Assembly (NCBI RefSeq): GCF_022484265.1
Contig: NZ_JAKVLR010000001.1
Coordinates: 2,418,001 to 2,482,000, forward strand
Source: Companilactobacillus sp.
GTDB lineage: Bacteria; Bacillota; Bacilli; Lactobacillales; Lactobacillaceae
Length of the DNA: 64,000 bases
Direction: 5' to 3'
The translations under genes and the position numbers were made by a program. Every line of letters begins with the position of its first letter. The first letter of the stretch is position 1. The notes beneath the pieces were generated by a model. That model did not search any database and was not told the DNA's origin. It saw nothing but the letters and a program-made list of their open reading frames with translations. Shown here in pieces: positions 14,832 to 24,814 of this stretch.

Positions 14832-15815
14832 TTATTGACGACCTTTGATTCCTGTTGCTTCGAATCCGTCTTTAAGGATCTTAGCTAATTCGTCAGCTGA
14901 TTTGTGCATTTGTTTTGATTCTTCATCTGTCAATGGTACTTCGATGATTTGGTTCAAACCTTTACGGTTAACAATAGCTGGTGAACCGATATAAATATCT
15001 GAAACGCCATATTGACCTGTCATCATGTTTGATAATGGAAGAACAGTGTTTTCATCTGAAAGCAATGCTTTTGAGATTCTTGCAAGTGCAGTACCGATAC
15101 CGTAGAATGTAGCACCCTTAGTATTGATAATGTCGTAAGCTGCGTTAACAACTTTCTTGTAGATTCCGTCAAGTGTTTCTTGAGTGATTTCTGGATGTTG
15201 TTCCATCCATTCGTTCATTGTTACGCCACCGATTGTAAGATGTGACCATGCAGCAAATTCTGAATCACCGTGTTCACCTAAGATGTAACCATGAACTGAA
15301 CGAGGGTCAACGCCAACAGCTTCACCGACAAATTTTTGTAGTCTAGCTGTATCTAGTGATGTACCTGATCCAATTACACGTTCCTTAGGGAAGCCTGATA
15401 GTTTCCATGTAGCATATGTAAGGATATCAACTGGGTTAGCAGCAACTAAGAAGATACCATTGAAGCCTGAGTCAACGATTGGGTCAACGATTGTCTTCAA
15501 GATGTTCAAGTTTTTGTTAACCAAGTCAAGTCTTGTTTCACCTGGTTTTTGTGGTGCACCTGCAGTGATAACTACTAAGTCAGCGTCTTTAGCGTCTGAG
15601 TATTCACCTGCATGGATGTTCTTAGGATATGAGAATGGAAGTGCATCAGCAAGATCCATTGCGTCACCCTTGATCTTATCCTTAGCAATATCGCAGATAA
15701 CTAGTTCTTGAGCGATACCTTGAAGTGTCATTGCGTATGCGTATGTTGAACCTACAGCACCGTCACCGACTAAAAGTACTTTTTGATGATTCTTTTCATT
15801 TGTTGGAGTCGTCAT
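14832..15815 (-). CDS. ldh: L-lactate dehydrogenase
   Basis: A 327-aa NAD-dependent enzyme reducing pyruvate to L-lactate, the main NADH sink in homolactic fermentation. The Rossmann motif GDGAVGSTYA (17-26), the substrate Arg in the TRLDLVNKN segment, NPVD (128-131) and catalytic His182 in ILGEHGDSEFAAW are all intact. Family length is normal. It is monocistronic, with its own promoter and terminator, and divergent from pth. The gene context ldh-pth-mfd is familiar from lactobacilli. Its coexistence with proline reductase means two competing routes for NADH re-oxidation. Confidence 0.97.
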   Translation of the reverse strand: MTTPTNEKNHQKVLLVGDGAVGSTYAYAMTLQGIAQELVICDIAKDKIKGDAMDLADALPFSYPKNIHAGEYSDAKDADLVVITAGAPQKPGETRLDLVNKNLNILKTIVDPIVDSGFNGIFLVAANPVDILTYATWKLSGFPKERVIGSGTSLDTARLQKFVGEAVGVDPRSVHGYILGEHGDSEFAAWSHLTIGGVTMNEWMEQHPEITQETLDGIYKKVVNAAYDIINTKGATFYGIGTALARISKALLSDENTVLPLSNMMTGQYGVSDIYIGSPAIVNRKGLNQIIEVPLTDEESKQMHKSADELAKILKDGFEATGIKGRQ

Positions 15816-15860
15816 TATAAAATATCATCCCTTCAAAAAAAATATTATGTTCCAGAGCTA

Positions 15861-15890
15861 ATTATACAAATAATCATCAATAATGTACAA
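15861..15890 (-). promoter_or_regulatory. ldh promoter
   Basis: On the reverse strand, -35 TTGTAC (15885-15890) and -10 TATAAT (15861-15866) are separated by 18 nt, about 45 nt upstream of the ldh start. Confidence 0.72.
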
Positions 15891-15932
15891 TAACGATACG
15901 AAAATAGTGAAAAATTTTCTTATCTTAAATGA

Positions 15933-15938
15933 TATAAT
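15933..15938 (+). promoter_or_regulatory. -10 box upstream of pth
   Basis: TATAAT at 15933-15938, 24 nt before the GTG start of pth. No convincing -35 is seen at the right spacing, so the promoter is a partial call. Confidence 0.5.
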
Positions 15939-15962
15939 TGGACTTCGAAATGGGGAATTAAC

Positions 15963-16520
15963 GTGAAATGCATCATCGGATTAGGCAATCCTGGTAAAAA
16001 ATACGATAAGACTAAGCATAATATGGGCTTTATGACTATTGATAAATTAATGGATAGTTATAATCAAACTCAAATGAAAAAAGATTTTGAAGCAGAATAC
16101 TGCAAATTCAAAGTTGGTTCCGAGACCGTTTTTTTAGTCAAACCACTAACGTTTATGAATGATTCAGGCCGTGCTGTCAGAATGATCAAAGGCTATTTCC
16201 AAATTCAAGATGACGAGATCATGGTGATTCAAGATGATCTTGATATGCCAATTGGAAAAATTAGACTCCGATCCAAGGGTTCTGCAGGTGGTCATAACGG
16301 AATTAAGAGTATAATCTCAGCTGTAGGCACGAAGGACTTTAAACGAATTAAAATTGGTATTCAACACCCACAACGACAGACAGTTGTTAACTGGGTCTTG
16401 ACGCCATTTTCAAAAGATGACGCTCCAGCCGCTTTTAACGGTATCGACAACGCTGCTGCGGCAGTGGAAGACTGGATCGATGGAGCAAGTTTTGATCAAT
16501 TAATGAATAAGTATAATTAG
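15963..16520 (+). CDS. pth: Peptidyl-tRNA hydrolase
   Basis: A 185-aa esterase that frees tRNA from peptidyl-tRNA that has dropped off ribosomes. The GTG start has GGGGAA upstream. The N-terminal IIGLGNPGKKYDKTKHNMGF contains Asn9 and catalytic His19; DDLDMPIGKIRLRSKGSAGGHNGIKS is also diagnostic. It is the first gene of a unit with mfd, as in Bacillus (spoVC-mfd). Confidence 0.96.
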   Translation: MKCIIGLGNPGKKYDKTKHNMGFMTIDKLMDSYNQTQMKKDFEAEYCKFKVGSETVFLVKPLTFMNDSGRAVRMIKGYFQIQDDEIMVIQDDLDMPIGKIRLRSKGSAGGHNGIKSIISAVGTKDFKRIKIGIQHPQRQTVVNWVLTPFSKDDAPAAFNGIDNAAAAVEDWIDGASFDQLMNKYN

Positions 16521-16544
16521 GTACCTTCTGGAAGGGGGCCAAAT

Positions 16545-19500
16545 GTGGATTTTTTAAAGTACATTTCCAATAAGCTCAATCTCGGGGAATTTATAGAGAA
16601 CGTTAAGCCTGACACTAAGAATATGTTGACAGGCCTAACTGGATCGACGATTTCCCTTTTTGCGTTGGATCTATTAGAGAAAAAGAATCAGAAGATCATG
16701 ATTGTGGAAAATACCAATTTCCACGCTAATCGTTTATATGACGATCTCAATCTTCTTAACTCGGAACAAGTACATCTTTTTCCAGTTGAAGAAGCTATCT
16801 CAACTGAAATTGCTACTAGTTCACCAGATGAATTAGCTCAAAGACTAGATGCTTTGAGTTTCTTAGTCGACGACAAGCCCGGTATTTTGGTGACATCGAC
16901 ATCTGGGATCGAATACGCTTTGTCAGCTAAAGAGCTGTTTGAAGCTTCTCAGCTAAAAATTAAACAAAATGAAGATTACGACTTAAATAGTTTGAATGCA
17001 TCATTTGTCCAAATGGGTTACAGCAAAGAAAAGTTAGTTGCTAAACCTGGAGACTTTGCGATTCGTGGTGATATTGTCGATATTTATCCACTAAATGTCG
17101 ATGACCCGATCCGAATCGAATTTTTTGGCGATCAAGTTGATAAAATCAAATCGTTTGATACTGAGACTCAACGTAGTATCAATGAGTTATCAGAGATAAA
17201 TATCTTGCCAGCCAAAGACCGTATCGTCACGCAAGAGCAAGCTGATGCCGGACTTAAAAAGCTGCAAAAGAGTTATGACAAACAATTAGATACTGATGAT
17301 AAAGATGTTAAAAATAATCTTGAGGTGACCTTCGGACAAACCGTTGATGCTTTAGCAGAAGGGATGCGTCCAGATAATCTCGGTTCGATCGTTGATTTTA
17401 TGATCGAGAAACCAGTGAGCTTGATCGATTACTTAACTGACGATGATATCGTGATTTTTAATGAATATAACCGTCTGGTTGAACAGTCGAACGATAATCA
17501 AGCTGACAATCAAGATTGGCTAGCTAGTCAGTTGGAATACGGCAAAGCCTTGCCTGAACAAAAGATTCGTCAGAATTTCTCAGACATCGTCAAAAATGAC
17601 GAACATGCGGAGATTTATTTATCGACTTTCCAACAAGGAATGGGTCGAATGACCTTGAACCAATTGCACAATGTACCAGTACGTTCGATGCAACAATTTT
17701 TCAGTCAGATGCCTTTATTAAAATCTGAAGTAGAAAGATGGCAGAAACAAAAATATACTGTCATGATCTTGATCAGCAACGAAAAGAGAATCCAAGCTAT
17801 CAGCAATACCTTAGTTGATTTTGGAATCAAAGCTTCATTAACTACTGCTGACAAGATCTTGCCGGAACGTACGCAGATCATGAACGCTACTTTGGGATTA
17901 GGTTTTGAAATGTCTGAAGAAAAAGTGGCTGTGATCACTGAAAAAGAATTATTCAACAAGCAGCCTAAACGTCGTCGCCATCAAACGTTGGCTAACGCTG
18001 AACGTTTAAAGAGCTATTCAGAATTAAAGCCAGGCGACTATGTTGTCCACGTCAATCATGGTATTGGTAAGTTTATTGGCATGAAGACGATGGAAGTTGA
18101 CGGTAAGCACCAAGACTACATCACAATCGAGTATCGTGACGACGGCCGTTTGTTCATTCCAGTATCTCAACTGGATATGGTACAAAAGTACGTTTCGTCA
18201 GAAGGTAAGTCGCCGAAGATCAATAAACTTGGCGGTAAAGAGTGGGCTAAGACTAAGAGCAAGGTCCAATCTAGTATTGAAGATATTGCTGACGACTTGA
18301 TCGACTTATATGCTAAGCGTGAATCCGAAAAGGGCTACCCATTTCCAAAGGACGACCAAATGCAGCATGACTTCGACAATGCCTTCCCATACCCAGAGAC
18401 ACCAGATCAATTGCGTTCGGTCGATGAAATCAAACGCGATATGGAAAAAGCTCACCCAATGGACCGACTGTTAGTTGGTGACGTTGGCTTTGGTAAAACT
18501 GAAGTTGCATTAAGAGCGGCCTTTAAGGCAGTCGAAGGTGGCAAGCAAGTTGCATTTTTAGCACCGACGACACTTTTAGCTCAGCAGCATTACGAAACTA
18601 TGAAGGAACGTTTTGAAGGTTTCCCAGTAAATATTGCCGTCTTGTCACGTTTCCAGACTCGTAAGCAAAGTAAAGAAATAATTGAAAAATTAGAGACCGG
18701 CGAGGTAGATATCGTTGTCGGTACCCATCGACTTTTGTCTAAGGATGTTAAGTTCAAAGACGTTGGGTTACTGATCATTGATGAGGAACAACGATTCGGC
18801 GTTAAGCATAAGGAAAAGATCAAGGAATTAAAGGCAAATGTTGATGTCTTGACATTAACCGCAACGCCAATTCCGAGAACCTTGAATATGTCGATGCTCG
18901 GAGTTCGTGATTTGTCATTGATCGAAACGGCGCCTAGCAATCGTTATCCAGTTCAAACTTACGTCATGGAACAAAATTTTGACGTGGTAGCTAGTGCCAT
19001 CAAGCGTGAAATGGAACGTGGCGGGCAAGTGTTCTACTTGCACAACCGTGTTGAGGATATGGAACAGACTGCTAACCAGATTCAAGCCTTAGTTCCAGAA
19101 GCTAGAATTGCGACTGCTCATGGTCGAATGAATGAAACGCAAATGGAAGGCGTGATTGCCGATTATTTGAATGGCGAATATGATGTCCTCGTCACAACGA
19201 CTATCATTGAAACTGGTGTGGATATGCCAAACACCAATACCTTGATCGTTGAAAATGCCGACCGGTACGGATTATCACAGCTTTATCAAATTCGTGGTCG
19301 AGTCGGACGTTCCAGCCGTGTGGCGTATGCTTACTTAATGTATCGTCCTAATAAGGTCTTGACTGAAGTTGGTGAAAAACGACTAGAAGCCATCAAGAAC
19401 TTTACTGAGTTAGGTTCTGGTTTTAAGATTGCCATGCGTGATTTATCTATTCGTGGAGCTGGTAATTTACTAGGAAAACAGCAGCATGGATTTATTGATT

Positions 19501-20072
19501 CAGTCGGATTTGATTTATATACGCAAATGCTGAATGATGCTGTGGCTAGAAAACGTGGTCACACTCGTGCTGAAAAAACTAATTCAGAGCTTAATTTGGA
19601 AATCGATGCTTATCTTCCTGCAGATTACATTACTGACGAGCGTCAAAAAGTCGAACTTTACAAACGTATTCGTCAGATCGATTCAGTTGAGAACTATCAA
19701 GAGGTTCGTTCTGAGTTGATCGACCGTTTTGGGAAGTATCCAATCGAAGTCGCTAACTTATTAGACGTCAGTTTATTAAAGGCTAACTTTGACGAAGCGC
19801 TAGTCCAAAAAGTCATGATGAAAAATGGTATGATAGCAATTACTTTTTCAAAGAAAGCTACAGATTATTTAACAGGAGATTTGGTTTTCAAATTTTTAGA
19901 GAACACCACTATGAAGGCAACTGTCAAAAACAATAACGACTCATTTGTGATTACGTTAGATTCAGGCAGCGTTGCTAAAGATCAGTGGTTTAGCCAACTA
20001 CAAATTTTTGCTGAAAAGATGGCTATTAAGTTTAATGAACTCAAGAAAAAGAAAGCTAAAGATAAGAAGTAA
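16545..20072 (+). CDS. mfd: Transcription-repair coupling factor Mfd
   Basis: A 1175-aa SF2 ATPase that removes stalled RNA polymerase from DNA lesions and recruits UvrA. It has an N-terminal UvrB-homology region, a CarD-like RNAP-interaction domain beginning near LKPGDYVVHVNHGIGKF, Walker A GDVGFGKT (645-652), the DEEQRFG box, motif VI region RGRVGRSSR and a C-terminal TRCF domain. The GTG start at 16545 lies behind GGAAGGGGG. The stop overlaps the next start (TAATG). Confidence 0.96.
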   Translation: MDFLKYISNKLNLGEFIENVKPDTKNMLTGLTGSTISLFALDLLEKKNQKIMIVENTNFHANRLYDDLNLLNSEQVHLFPVEEAISTEIATSSPDELAQRLDALSFLVDDKPGILVTSTSGIEYALSAKELFEASQLKIKQNEDYDLNSLNASFVQMGYSKEKLVAKPGDFAIRGDIVDIYPLNVDDPIRIEFFGDQVDKIKSFDTETQRSINELSEINILPAKDRIVTQEQADAGLKKLQKSYDKQLDTDDKDVKNNLEVTFGQTVDALAEGMRPDNLGSIVDFMIEKPVSLIDYLTDDDIVIFNEYNRLVEQSNDNQADNQDWLASQLEYGKALPEQKIRQNFSDIVKNDEHAEIYLSTFQQGMGRMTLNQLHNVPVRSMQQFFSQMPLLKSEVERWQKQKYTVMILISNEKRIQAISNTLVDFGIKASLTTADKILPERTQIMNATLGLGFEMSEEKVAVITEKELFNKQPKRRRHQTLANAERLKSYSELKPGDYVVHVNHGIGKFIGMKTMEVDGKHQDYITIEYRDDGRLFIPVSQLDMVQKYVSSEGKSPKINKLGGKEWAKTKSKVQSSIEDIADDLIDLYAKRESEKGYPFPKDDQMQHDFDNAFPYPETPDQLRSVDEIKRDMEKAHPMDRLLVGDVGFGKTEVALRAAFKAVEGGKQVAFLAPTTLLAQQHYETMKERFEGFPVNIAVLSRFQTRKQSKEIIEKLETGEVDIVVGTHRLLSKDVKFKDVGLLIIDEEQRFGVKHKEKIKELKANVDVLTLTATPIPRTLNMSMLGVRDLSLIETAPSNRYPVQTYVMEQNFDVVASAIKREMERGGQVFYLHNRVEDMEQTANQIQALVPEARIATAHGRMNETQMEGVIADYLNGEYDVLVTTTIIETGVDMPNTNTLIVENADRYGLSQLYQIRGRVGRSSRVAYAYLMYRPNKVLTEVGEKRLEAIKNFTELGSGFKIAMRDLSIRGAGNLLGKQQHGFIDSVGFDLYTQMLNDAVARKRGHTRAEKTNSELNLEIDAYLPADYITDERQKVELYKRIRQIDSVENYQEVRSELIDRFGKYPIEVANLLDVSLLKANFDEALVQKVMMKNGMIAITFSKKATDYLTGDLVFKFLENTTMKATVKNNNDSFVITLDSGSVAKDQWFSQLQIFAEKMAIKFNELKKKKAKDKK

Positions 20073-21637
20073 TGAAGAGAGAAACCGTTTCTAGAGCAGT
20101 TCGTGGCACTTGGGTCTTAACGATTGCTTCATTGTTCTCTGAATTCTTAAGTGCTGTTTATCGGATTCCCTTACAAAATATCGTTGGAGATCGAGGATAT
20201 TTTATTTATCAGCAAGTCTATCCAATCTATGGGATTTTTTCCGTTTTAGCATTGACTGGGCTGCCAGTAGTGTTGTCTAAAACATTTGCGCAACAAGAAA
20301 ATGATGCTGCCAAGAATAGATTATTAAAATTAACGTTTGTAATTTTATTGGCGATATCTATCGGAGCGACCGCAGTTTTGTGGGGTGCGTCAAGATATAT
20401 TGCGTCATTCATGGGTGATCCAAGCTTATATTTAGAGATCAGGACAGTCAGTCTTGCGTTTTTACTAGTTCCATTTGAGGCTAGTTTGAGAGGACTCTTT
20501 CAAAGTGATCTGATCATGGAACCAAGTGCTATCTCGCAAGTTTTGGAGCAATTTATTCGAATTGTCTTGATAATTGTGGCAGCGGTGATGTTTAGCAAAA
20601 GCACTATCAACTTGTATCAGATGGGTGCCTTAGCAAATAGCGGATCGTTTTTTGGAGGAATTGTTGCGGTTGTAGTTTTACTGTTTACCTTTTTTAAAAA
20701 GGAACGAAATTTCTTCCAGAAGACTAATTCTGTCAATGTAAAACTGGAAAAAGGACTTGGATTAGAGATCATCCTGATAATATTTTTTACCGGGATAACG
20801 ATTTTTTACCAGTTCATTGATTCGTTTAGCATGCTGCGATTATTGATGCGCAGCGGGATGCCATTAAATCAAGCGGAGATCATGAAAGGTGTATTTGATC
20901 GGGCTCAGCCGTTGATCCAGCTGGGAATCGTGATTTCCTTGTCGTTTATTTCGACTATCATGCCGCAACTAAGGCAGGGTCAACAATCTGAGAAAAATAA
21001 ATCATTGATCAATTCAATGGTCAGGGTTTGCATTGTTTTAGCAATTGCTGAAACAGCCGGGTTGATTGCTCTGATGCCGGATGTCAACACGATGCTCTTT
21101 ACAGATTCCACTGGCTCAGTCGCATTGGCAATTTATATGTGTTCGATTTTCTTTGTTTCAACAATTAATTTGTTGATTGCAGTTACTAGTGGGGATGCTA
21201 GCAAAAATTTTGCCAAGCTATTGATTTTTATTTTTTCATTAATAATCAAAATCGGCTTGAACATAATCTTGATACCAAGATTTCATATTTCAGGAGCTGC
21301 CTTAGCGACAGTCGGAAGTGAAATTGTTATCTTAATAGGATTGATCCTGATTTATCGACGAGATTTAGAATTTTTAAGTCTCAGTTGGGATTTTATGGTC
21401 AAAAGTCTAAGTTCAGGTTTGATCATGGCACTTTCAGTCAGAGCATTAGAACAATTTACATTGCATTTTATTGAATTGACTCGTGGTACTTCAGTTTTGA
21501 TCAATTTGATCTTGATACCAGTAGGGATCTTAATATTCGTATTCCTGATTGCGCATTTGAAAATATTGAAAAAATCCGAATGGGAGATCTTGCCGCTCGG
21601 TGCAAAAATAACTAAGTTTATAAAAGTAGAGGAATAA
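20072..21637 (+). CDS. yabM: Polysaccharide/lipid flippase of the SpoVB/YabM family
   Basis: A 521-aa membrane protein with about 14 hydrophobic segments. The N-terminus VSRAVRGTWVLTIASLFSEFLSAVYRIPLQNIVGD is typical of the MOP-superfamily SpoVB/YabM/MurJ-like group. Its position after mfd and before the S4 gene matches Bacillus yabM. Members move lipid-linked sugars across the membrane; the cargo is not known here. The start overlaps mfd by one base. Confidence 0.87.
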   Translation: MKRETVSRAVRGTWVLTIASLFSEFLSAVYRIPLQNIVGDRGYFIYQQVYPIYGIFSVLALTGLPVVLSKTFAQQENDAAKNRLLKLTFVILLAISIGATAVLWGASRYIASFMGDPSLYLEIRTVSLAFLLVPFEASLRGLFQSDLIMEPSAISQVLEQFIRIVLIIVAAVMFSKSTINLYQMGALANSGSFFGGIVAVVVLLFTFFKKERNFFQKTNSVNVKLEKGLGLEIILIIFFTGITIFYQFIDSFSMLRLLMRSGMPLNQAEIMKGVFDRAQPLIQLGIVISLSFISTIMPQLRQGQQSEKNKSLINSMVRVCIVLAIAETAGLIALMPDVNTMLFTDSTGSVALAIYMCSIFFVSTINLLIAVTSGDASKNFAKLLIFIFSLIIKIGLNIILIPRFHISGAALATVGSEIVILIGLILIYRRDLEFLSLSWDFMVKSLSSGLIMALSVRALEQFTLHFIELTRGTSVLINLILIPVGILIFVFLIAHLKILKKSEWEILPLGAKITKFIKVEE

Positions 21638-21639
21638 CT

Positions 21640-21882
21640 ATGAGATTAGATAAATTTTTAAAAGTCAGTCGGATTATCAAGCGTCGGACAGTCGCTAAAG
21701 AATTTACCGACAACGGCCGTGCTTTAGTCAATGATCGAGTTGCAAAATCTTCAACTAATGTTGAGGTGGGAGACACGATCGAGCTTCACTTTGGTGAAAG
21801 AACTATGAAAGTTCGCGTTCTAAATACCAAAGAAACTACCAAGAAAAATGAATCAGCTGATTTGTACGAAGAAATAAACTAG
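21640..21882 (+). CDS. yabO: S4-domain RNA-binding heat-shock-type protein (YabO/RqcP-like)
   Basis: An 80-aa protein made of one S4 RNA-binding fold (MRLDKFLKVSRIIKRRTVAKEF, then NDRVAKSSTNVEVGDTIELHFG). Homologues (Hsp15/YabO, renamed RqcP) act with RqcH on stalled 50S subunits in Bacillus. It lies 2 nt after the flippase and before divIC, the Bacillus order. Confidence 0.88.
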   Translation: MRLDKFLKVSRIIKRRTVAKEFTDNGRALVNDRVAKSSTNVEVGDTIELHFGERTMKVRVLNTKETTKKNESADLYEEIN

Positions 21883-21982
21883 CTAATTTCTTAACCAAAG
21901 TTTAAAAAATATAAAATTTTAACAAATTCCCTTGCAAAGTTGGTATACTCAATGTATTGATTTTTTACGGGGGAAATATGGC

Positions 21983-22378
21983 ATGGAGTTACGAAATATA
22001 GCACATTCAAACGTCTCGGTCCTTAGTCCCAAGCAGGATTCAGTGTCCAAGTCGAATCAAAGACAAGCTGACTATGTTGCTAAGGTGCATCAGAGAAGAT
22101 TGATTTTTATCGGTGCATTGTTTGCTGTCGTGATCTTATTTTTTGGGTCACAGATATTATTTTCACAAAGATCTTATTCTCAAATAAATCAACAAGTTGA
22201 AGTCAATCAATCTAAGTTGGCAAAACAAAAGTCAACTGAAAAGGATTTGAAAATTCAACTCAATCAGTTACAAGATACCAATTATTTAGAAAAATACGTT
22301 CGGGATAAATATATGTACACTAAGCCAGGCGAACAAGTCTATAATCTACCTGTTAACGACACGGCGGTACAAAAATAG
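21983..22378 (+). CDS. divIC: Septum formation initiator DivIC
   Basis: A 131-aa bitopic division protein. ATG 21983 is chosen because ACGGGGGAAA lies just upstream; the longer ORF from 21932 starts inside a promoter-like region. It has a short basic cytoplasmic part, one membrane segment (about residues 39-60), then a coiled coil (INQQVEVNQSKLAKQKSTEK) and the DivIC/FtsL-type NYLEKYVRDKYMYTKPGE motif. It acts with FtsL and DivIB at the septum. Confidence 0.92.
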   Translation: MELRNIAHSNVSVLSPKQDSVSKSNQRQADYVAKVHQRRLIFIGALFAVVILFFGSQILFSQRSYSQINQQVEVNQSKLAKQKSTEKDLKIQLNQLQDTNYLEKYVRDKYMYTKPGEQVYNLPVNDTAVQK

Positions 22379-22400
22379 GGAAAGGGAATTTTTTATTTAG

Positions 22401-22808
22401 ATGACAGTTGAAGTAGGATCCAAAACAGAAGGTAAAGTTACCGGCATTACTAATTTTGGAGCATTTGTTGATCTCGGCGATAACCAGAGCGGAATGGTTC
22501 ATATCAGTGAGATTGCTGATAGTTACGTCAAGGATATACATGACGTTTTAAAAGTCGGGGACACGGTCAAGGTGCTAGTATTAAATGATAAGGACGGCAA
22601 GATAGCTCTTTCAATTAAACAAGCATCTGACAAGCCTAAACCTCGTCATCATGAAAGAAAGCCACGTCAACAGCATCAACCACAACATCACGTTGAAAGT
22701 TTTGACGATATGATGTCTGGATTTATGAAACAAAGTGAAGAAAGATTAAGTACAATTCGTAAGAATACAGAAGGTAAACGTGGAGGCCGTGGAGGTCGTC
22801 GCGGATAA
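22401..22808 (+). CDS. yabR: S1 RNA-binding domain protein YabR
   Basis: A 135-aa protein with an N-terminal S1 domain (residues ~3-72: VGSKTEGKVTGITNFGAFVDL, MVHISEIAD) and a basic His/Gln/Arg-rich tail ending in RGGRGGRRG. It belongs to the general stress protein 13/YabR group linked to ribosomes. The SD is weak (GGGAA about 20 nt upstream). Confidence 0.88.
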   Translation: MTVEVGSKTEGKVTGITNFGAFVDLGDNQSGMVHISEIADSYVKDIHDVLKVGDTVKVLVLNDKDGKIALSIKQASDKPKPRHHERKPRQQHQPQHHVESFDDMMSGFMKQSEERLSTIRKNTEGKRGGRGGRRG

Positions 22809-22819
22809 TTATAAATAGG

Positions 22820-22846
22820 GGTTGGGACATTTGTTCCAACCTTTTT
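22820..22846 (+). terminator. Intrinsic terminator after yabR
   Basis: An imperfect stem of up to 10 bp (22820-22829 with 22832-22841, including one G-U) is followed by T5. It lies 15 nt before the tilS start, so tilS transcription may depend on read-through. Confidence 0.75.
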
Positions 22847-22860
22847 AATTAGGAGCAATA

Positions 22861-24189
22861 ATGACACATGAAGTAAACATGGTCAGTTCAGTCAAAAAGT
22901 TTTTAAAAGCCAATCAGGCAAAACGAGTCCTGATTGCGGTATCTGGTGGGATCGATTCGATGGTTTTAACGGATATCCTTCTGAGAATTTGGAACAAAGC
23001 TGATCTGGCAGTTGTCAACGTCGATCATGATTTACGACCCGAAAGTAGGTCAGAAGTTGAATTTGTCCAACAATACTGTCAAAAGCAGAGCATAGCTTTT
23101 TATACCGCAAAATGGAATCACGATTCTGATGGGTTAGGGATGGAAGCAGCTGCTAGAGAATTCAGATATAATTTTTTTCAAAGAATCATGCAGGAGCAGA
23201 ATTTTGATACCTTATTGACGGCACATCATGCCAATGATTTGTCAGAAAATGTTTTGATGAAACTGATTCGTTCGGGAAACGTTTATGAAGTAACCAGTCT
23301 CAAAAAAAGACGTGATTTTTCAGTGGGACAACTTCTACGTCCTTTACTTGAATATTCCAAATCTGAGTTAAGAGAATACAGTGATGAGCGTCAATTAAAA
23401 CATATTCAAGATGAGACCAATTTTGAAAATATTACAATGCGTAATCGCTTGAGAAATGATATTTTTCCCCAATTACAAAAAGAAAATGGACAATTGCTGA
23501 AACATTTTAATTTATTTGAGAGTCAATTAAATGCTTTGATCAAATTAGCCGACACGCAGTTTTCGCAGATTGAAGATGCAATGCAATTACAATATCAACC
23601 TGATCAGCTTTCTGGAGAATTAATTCCATTAAGTCAACTTGACGATAGCCAACAAACTTTGTTTTGGGGAAGAATGTTCACTAACAAATTTCCAAAACTT
23701 TCAATTAGCAATCGACAGATTCAACAAATTATCACGATTGTAACGGGGCAAAAGCCCAATACAGAGGTTAATTTGGAAAACGGCTGGAATTTTGAACGGG
23801 CTTATACGAAGTTCTACTTGAAGAAGATTCAGCAATACTCAGGCTTTGATTTGCCGGTCGAGATTGGCAAAGAATATCGGGTCAATGGCCGAATTTTTAA
23901 ATTAGAGCCTGCCACAGCGGATACAGCAACAATTGCTTTTTCGCATAGGCCCAAACAAATCGTTTTGCGAACGAGAAAAAATGGCGACAAGTTGTTGATC
24001 AATAATTCAAAGCATCAAAAACTCAGCAAAAGATTTATTAATGAAAAGATACCCGAAGATAAAAGAAGAAATTTGCCGATATTAATATTCGATAATGAGA
24101 TTGTTTGGGTTGAAAAAATATATAATATAGGGGACTATTTAAAAAAGAACACTGTTTTCTATAAAATCACTTTCAAAGAGGTAAAGTAA
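22861..24189 (+). CDS. tilS: tRNA(Ile)-lysidine synthase
   Basis: A 442-aa PP-loop ATPase converting C34 of the AUA-reading tRNA-Ile to lysidine, so that it reads AUA. The PP-loop IAVSGGIDSM (SGGIDS at 28-33), DHDLRPES and AHHANDLSENVLM are present, with the C-terminal TilS domain after ~residue 340. The ATGA-type overlap TAATG couples it to hprT. Confidence 0.94.
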   Translation: MTHEVNMVSSVKKFLKANQAKRVLIAVSGGIDSMVLTDILLRIWNKADLAVVNVDHDLRPESRSEVEFVQQYCQKQSIAFYTAKWNHDSDGLGMEAAAREFRYNFFQRIMQEQNFDTLLTAHHANDLSENVLMKLIRSGNVYEVTSLKKRRDFSVGQLLRPLLEYSKSELREYSDERQLKHIQDETNFENITMRNRLRNDIFPQLQKENGQLLKHFNLFESQLNALIKLADTQFSQIEDAMQLQYQPDQLSGELIPLSQLDDSQQTLFWGRMFTNKFPKLSISNRQIQQIITIVTGQKPNTEVNLENGWNFERAYTKFYLKKIQQYSGFDLPVEIGKEYRVNGRIFKLEPATADTATIAFSHRPKQIVLRTRKNGDKLLINNSKHQKLSKRFINEKIPEDKRRNLPILIFDNEIVWVEKIYNIGDYLKKNTVFYKITFKEVK

Positions 24190-24734
24190 TGAATTCCGAC
24201 ATACAAAGAGTTTTGGTATCTGAAAAAGAAATTGCTGATGCAAATCAAAGATTGGGCAAACAGCTTTCAGAAGATTATGCTGGTAAGAATCCACTATTCG
24301 TATGTATCCTACGTGGTGCAGCCATGTTTATGATGGATTTGATCAAAAACATCGACATTCCGCTAGAATATGACTTCATGGATGTTTCAAGTTACGGTGG
24401 CGAAAATACTGTATCGACTGGAGACGTTAAAATCATTAAAGATCTCGATACTTCTTTACGTGACCGCGATGTTGTTATTGTTGAAGATATTATCGACACT
24501 GGATATACTTTGGATCGACTGATCGAATTGTTTAACACTCGTCATGCTAAGTCGATTAGAATCGTATCTTTTTTAGATAAACCATCTCGTCGTATCAAAC
24601 ATGTTCATGTTGATTATAATGGTGTTAAGATTCCAGATGAGTTCGTTGTTGGCTATGGTATGGATTACAACGAGAGATATCGTAATCTTCCATATGTTGG
24701 AGTCTTAAAACCAGAAATTTATTCTTCAAAATAG
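24189..24734 (+). CDS. hprT: Hypoxanthine-guanine phosphoribosyltransferase
   Basis: A 181-aa purine salvage enzyme transferring phosphoribose from PRPP to hypoxanthine or guanine. The PRPP motif VVIVEDIIDTGYTLD, the early CILRGAAMF loop and the C-terminal VVGYGMDYNERYRNLPYVGVL are clear. It overlaps tilS by one base, the conserved tilS-hprT-ftsH order. Confidence 0.96.
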   Translation: MNSDIQRVLVSEKEIADANQRLGKQLSEDYAGKNPLFVCILRGAAMFMMDLIKNIDIPLEYDFMDVSSYGGENTVSTGDVKIIKDLDTSLRDRDVVIVEDIIDTGYTLDRLIELFNTRHAKSIRIVSFLDKPSRRIKHVHVDYNGVKIPDEFVVGYGMDYNERYRNLPYVGVLKPEIYSSK

Positions 24735-24814
24735 CAAATTAGAAGTACAATTATTATTGTGTTAATATCCACTAATGTTACAATATGTAACGTCTAAGTC
24801 TTAGGAGGAAACAT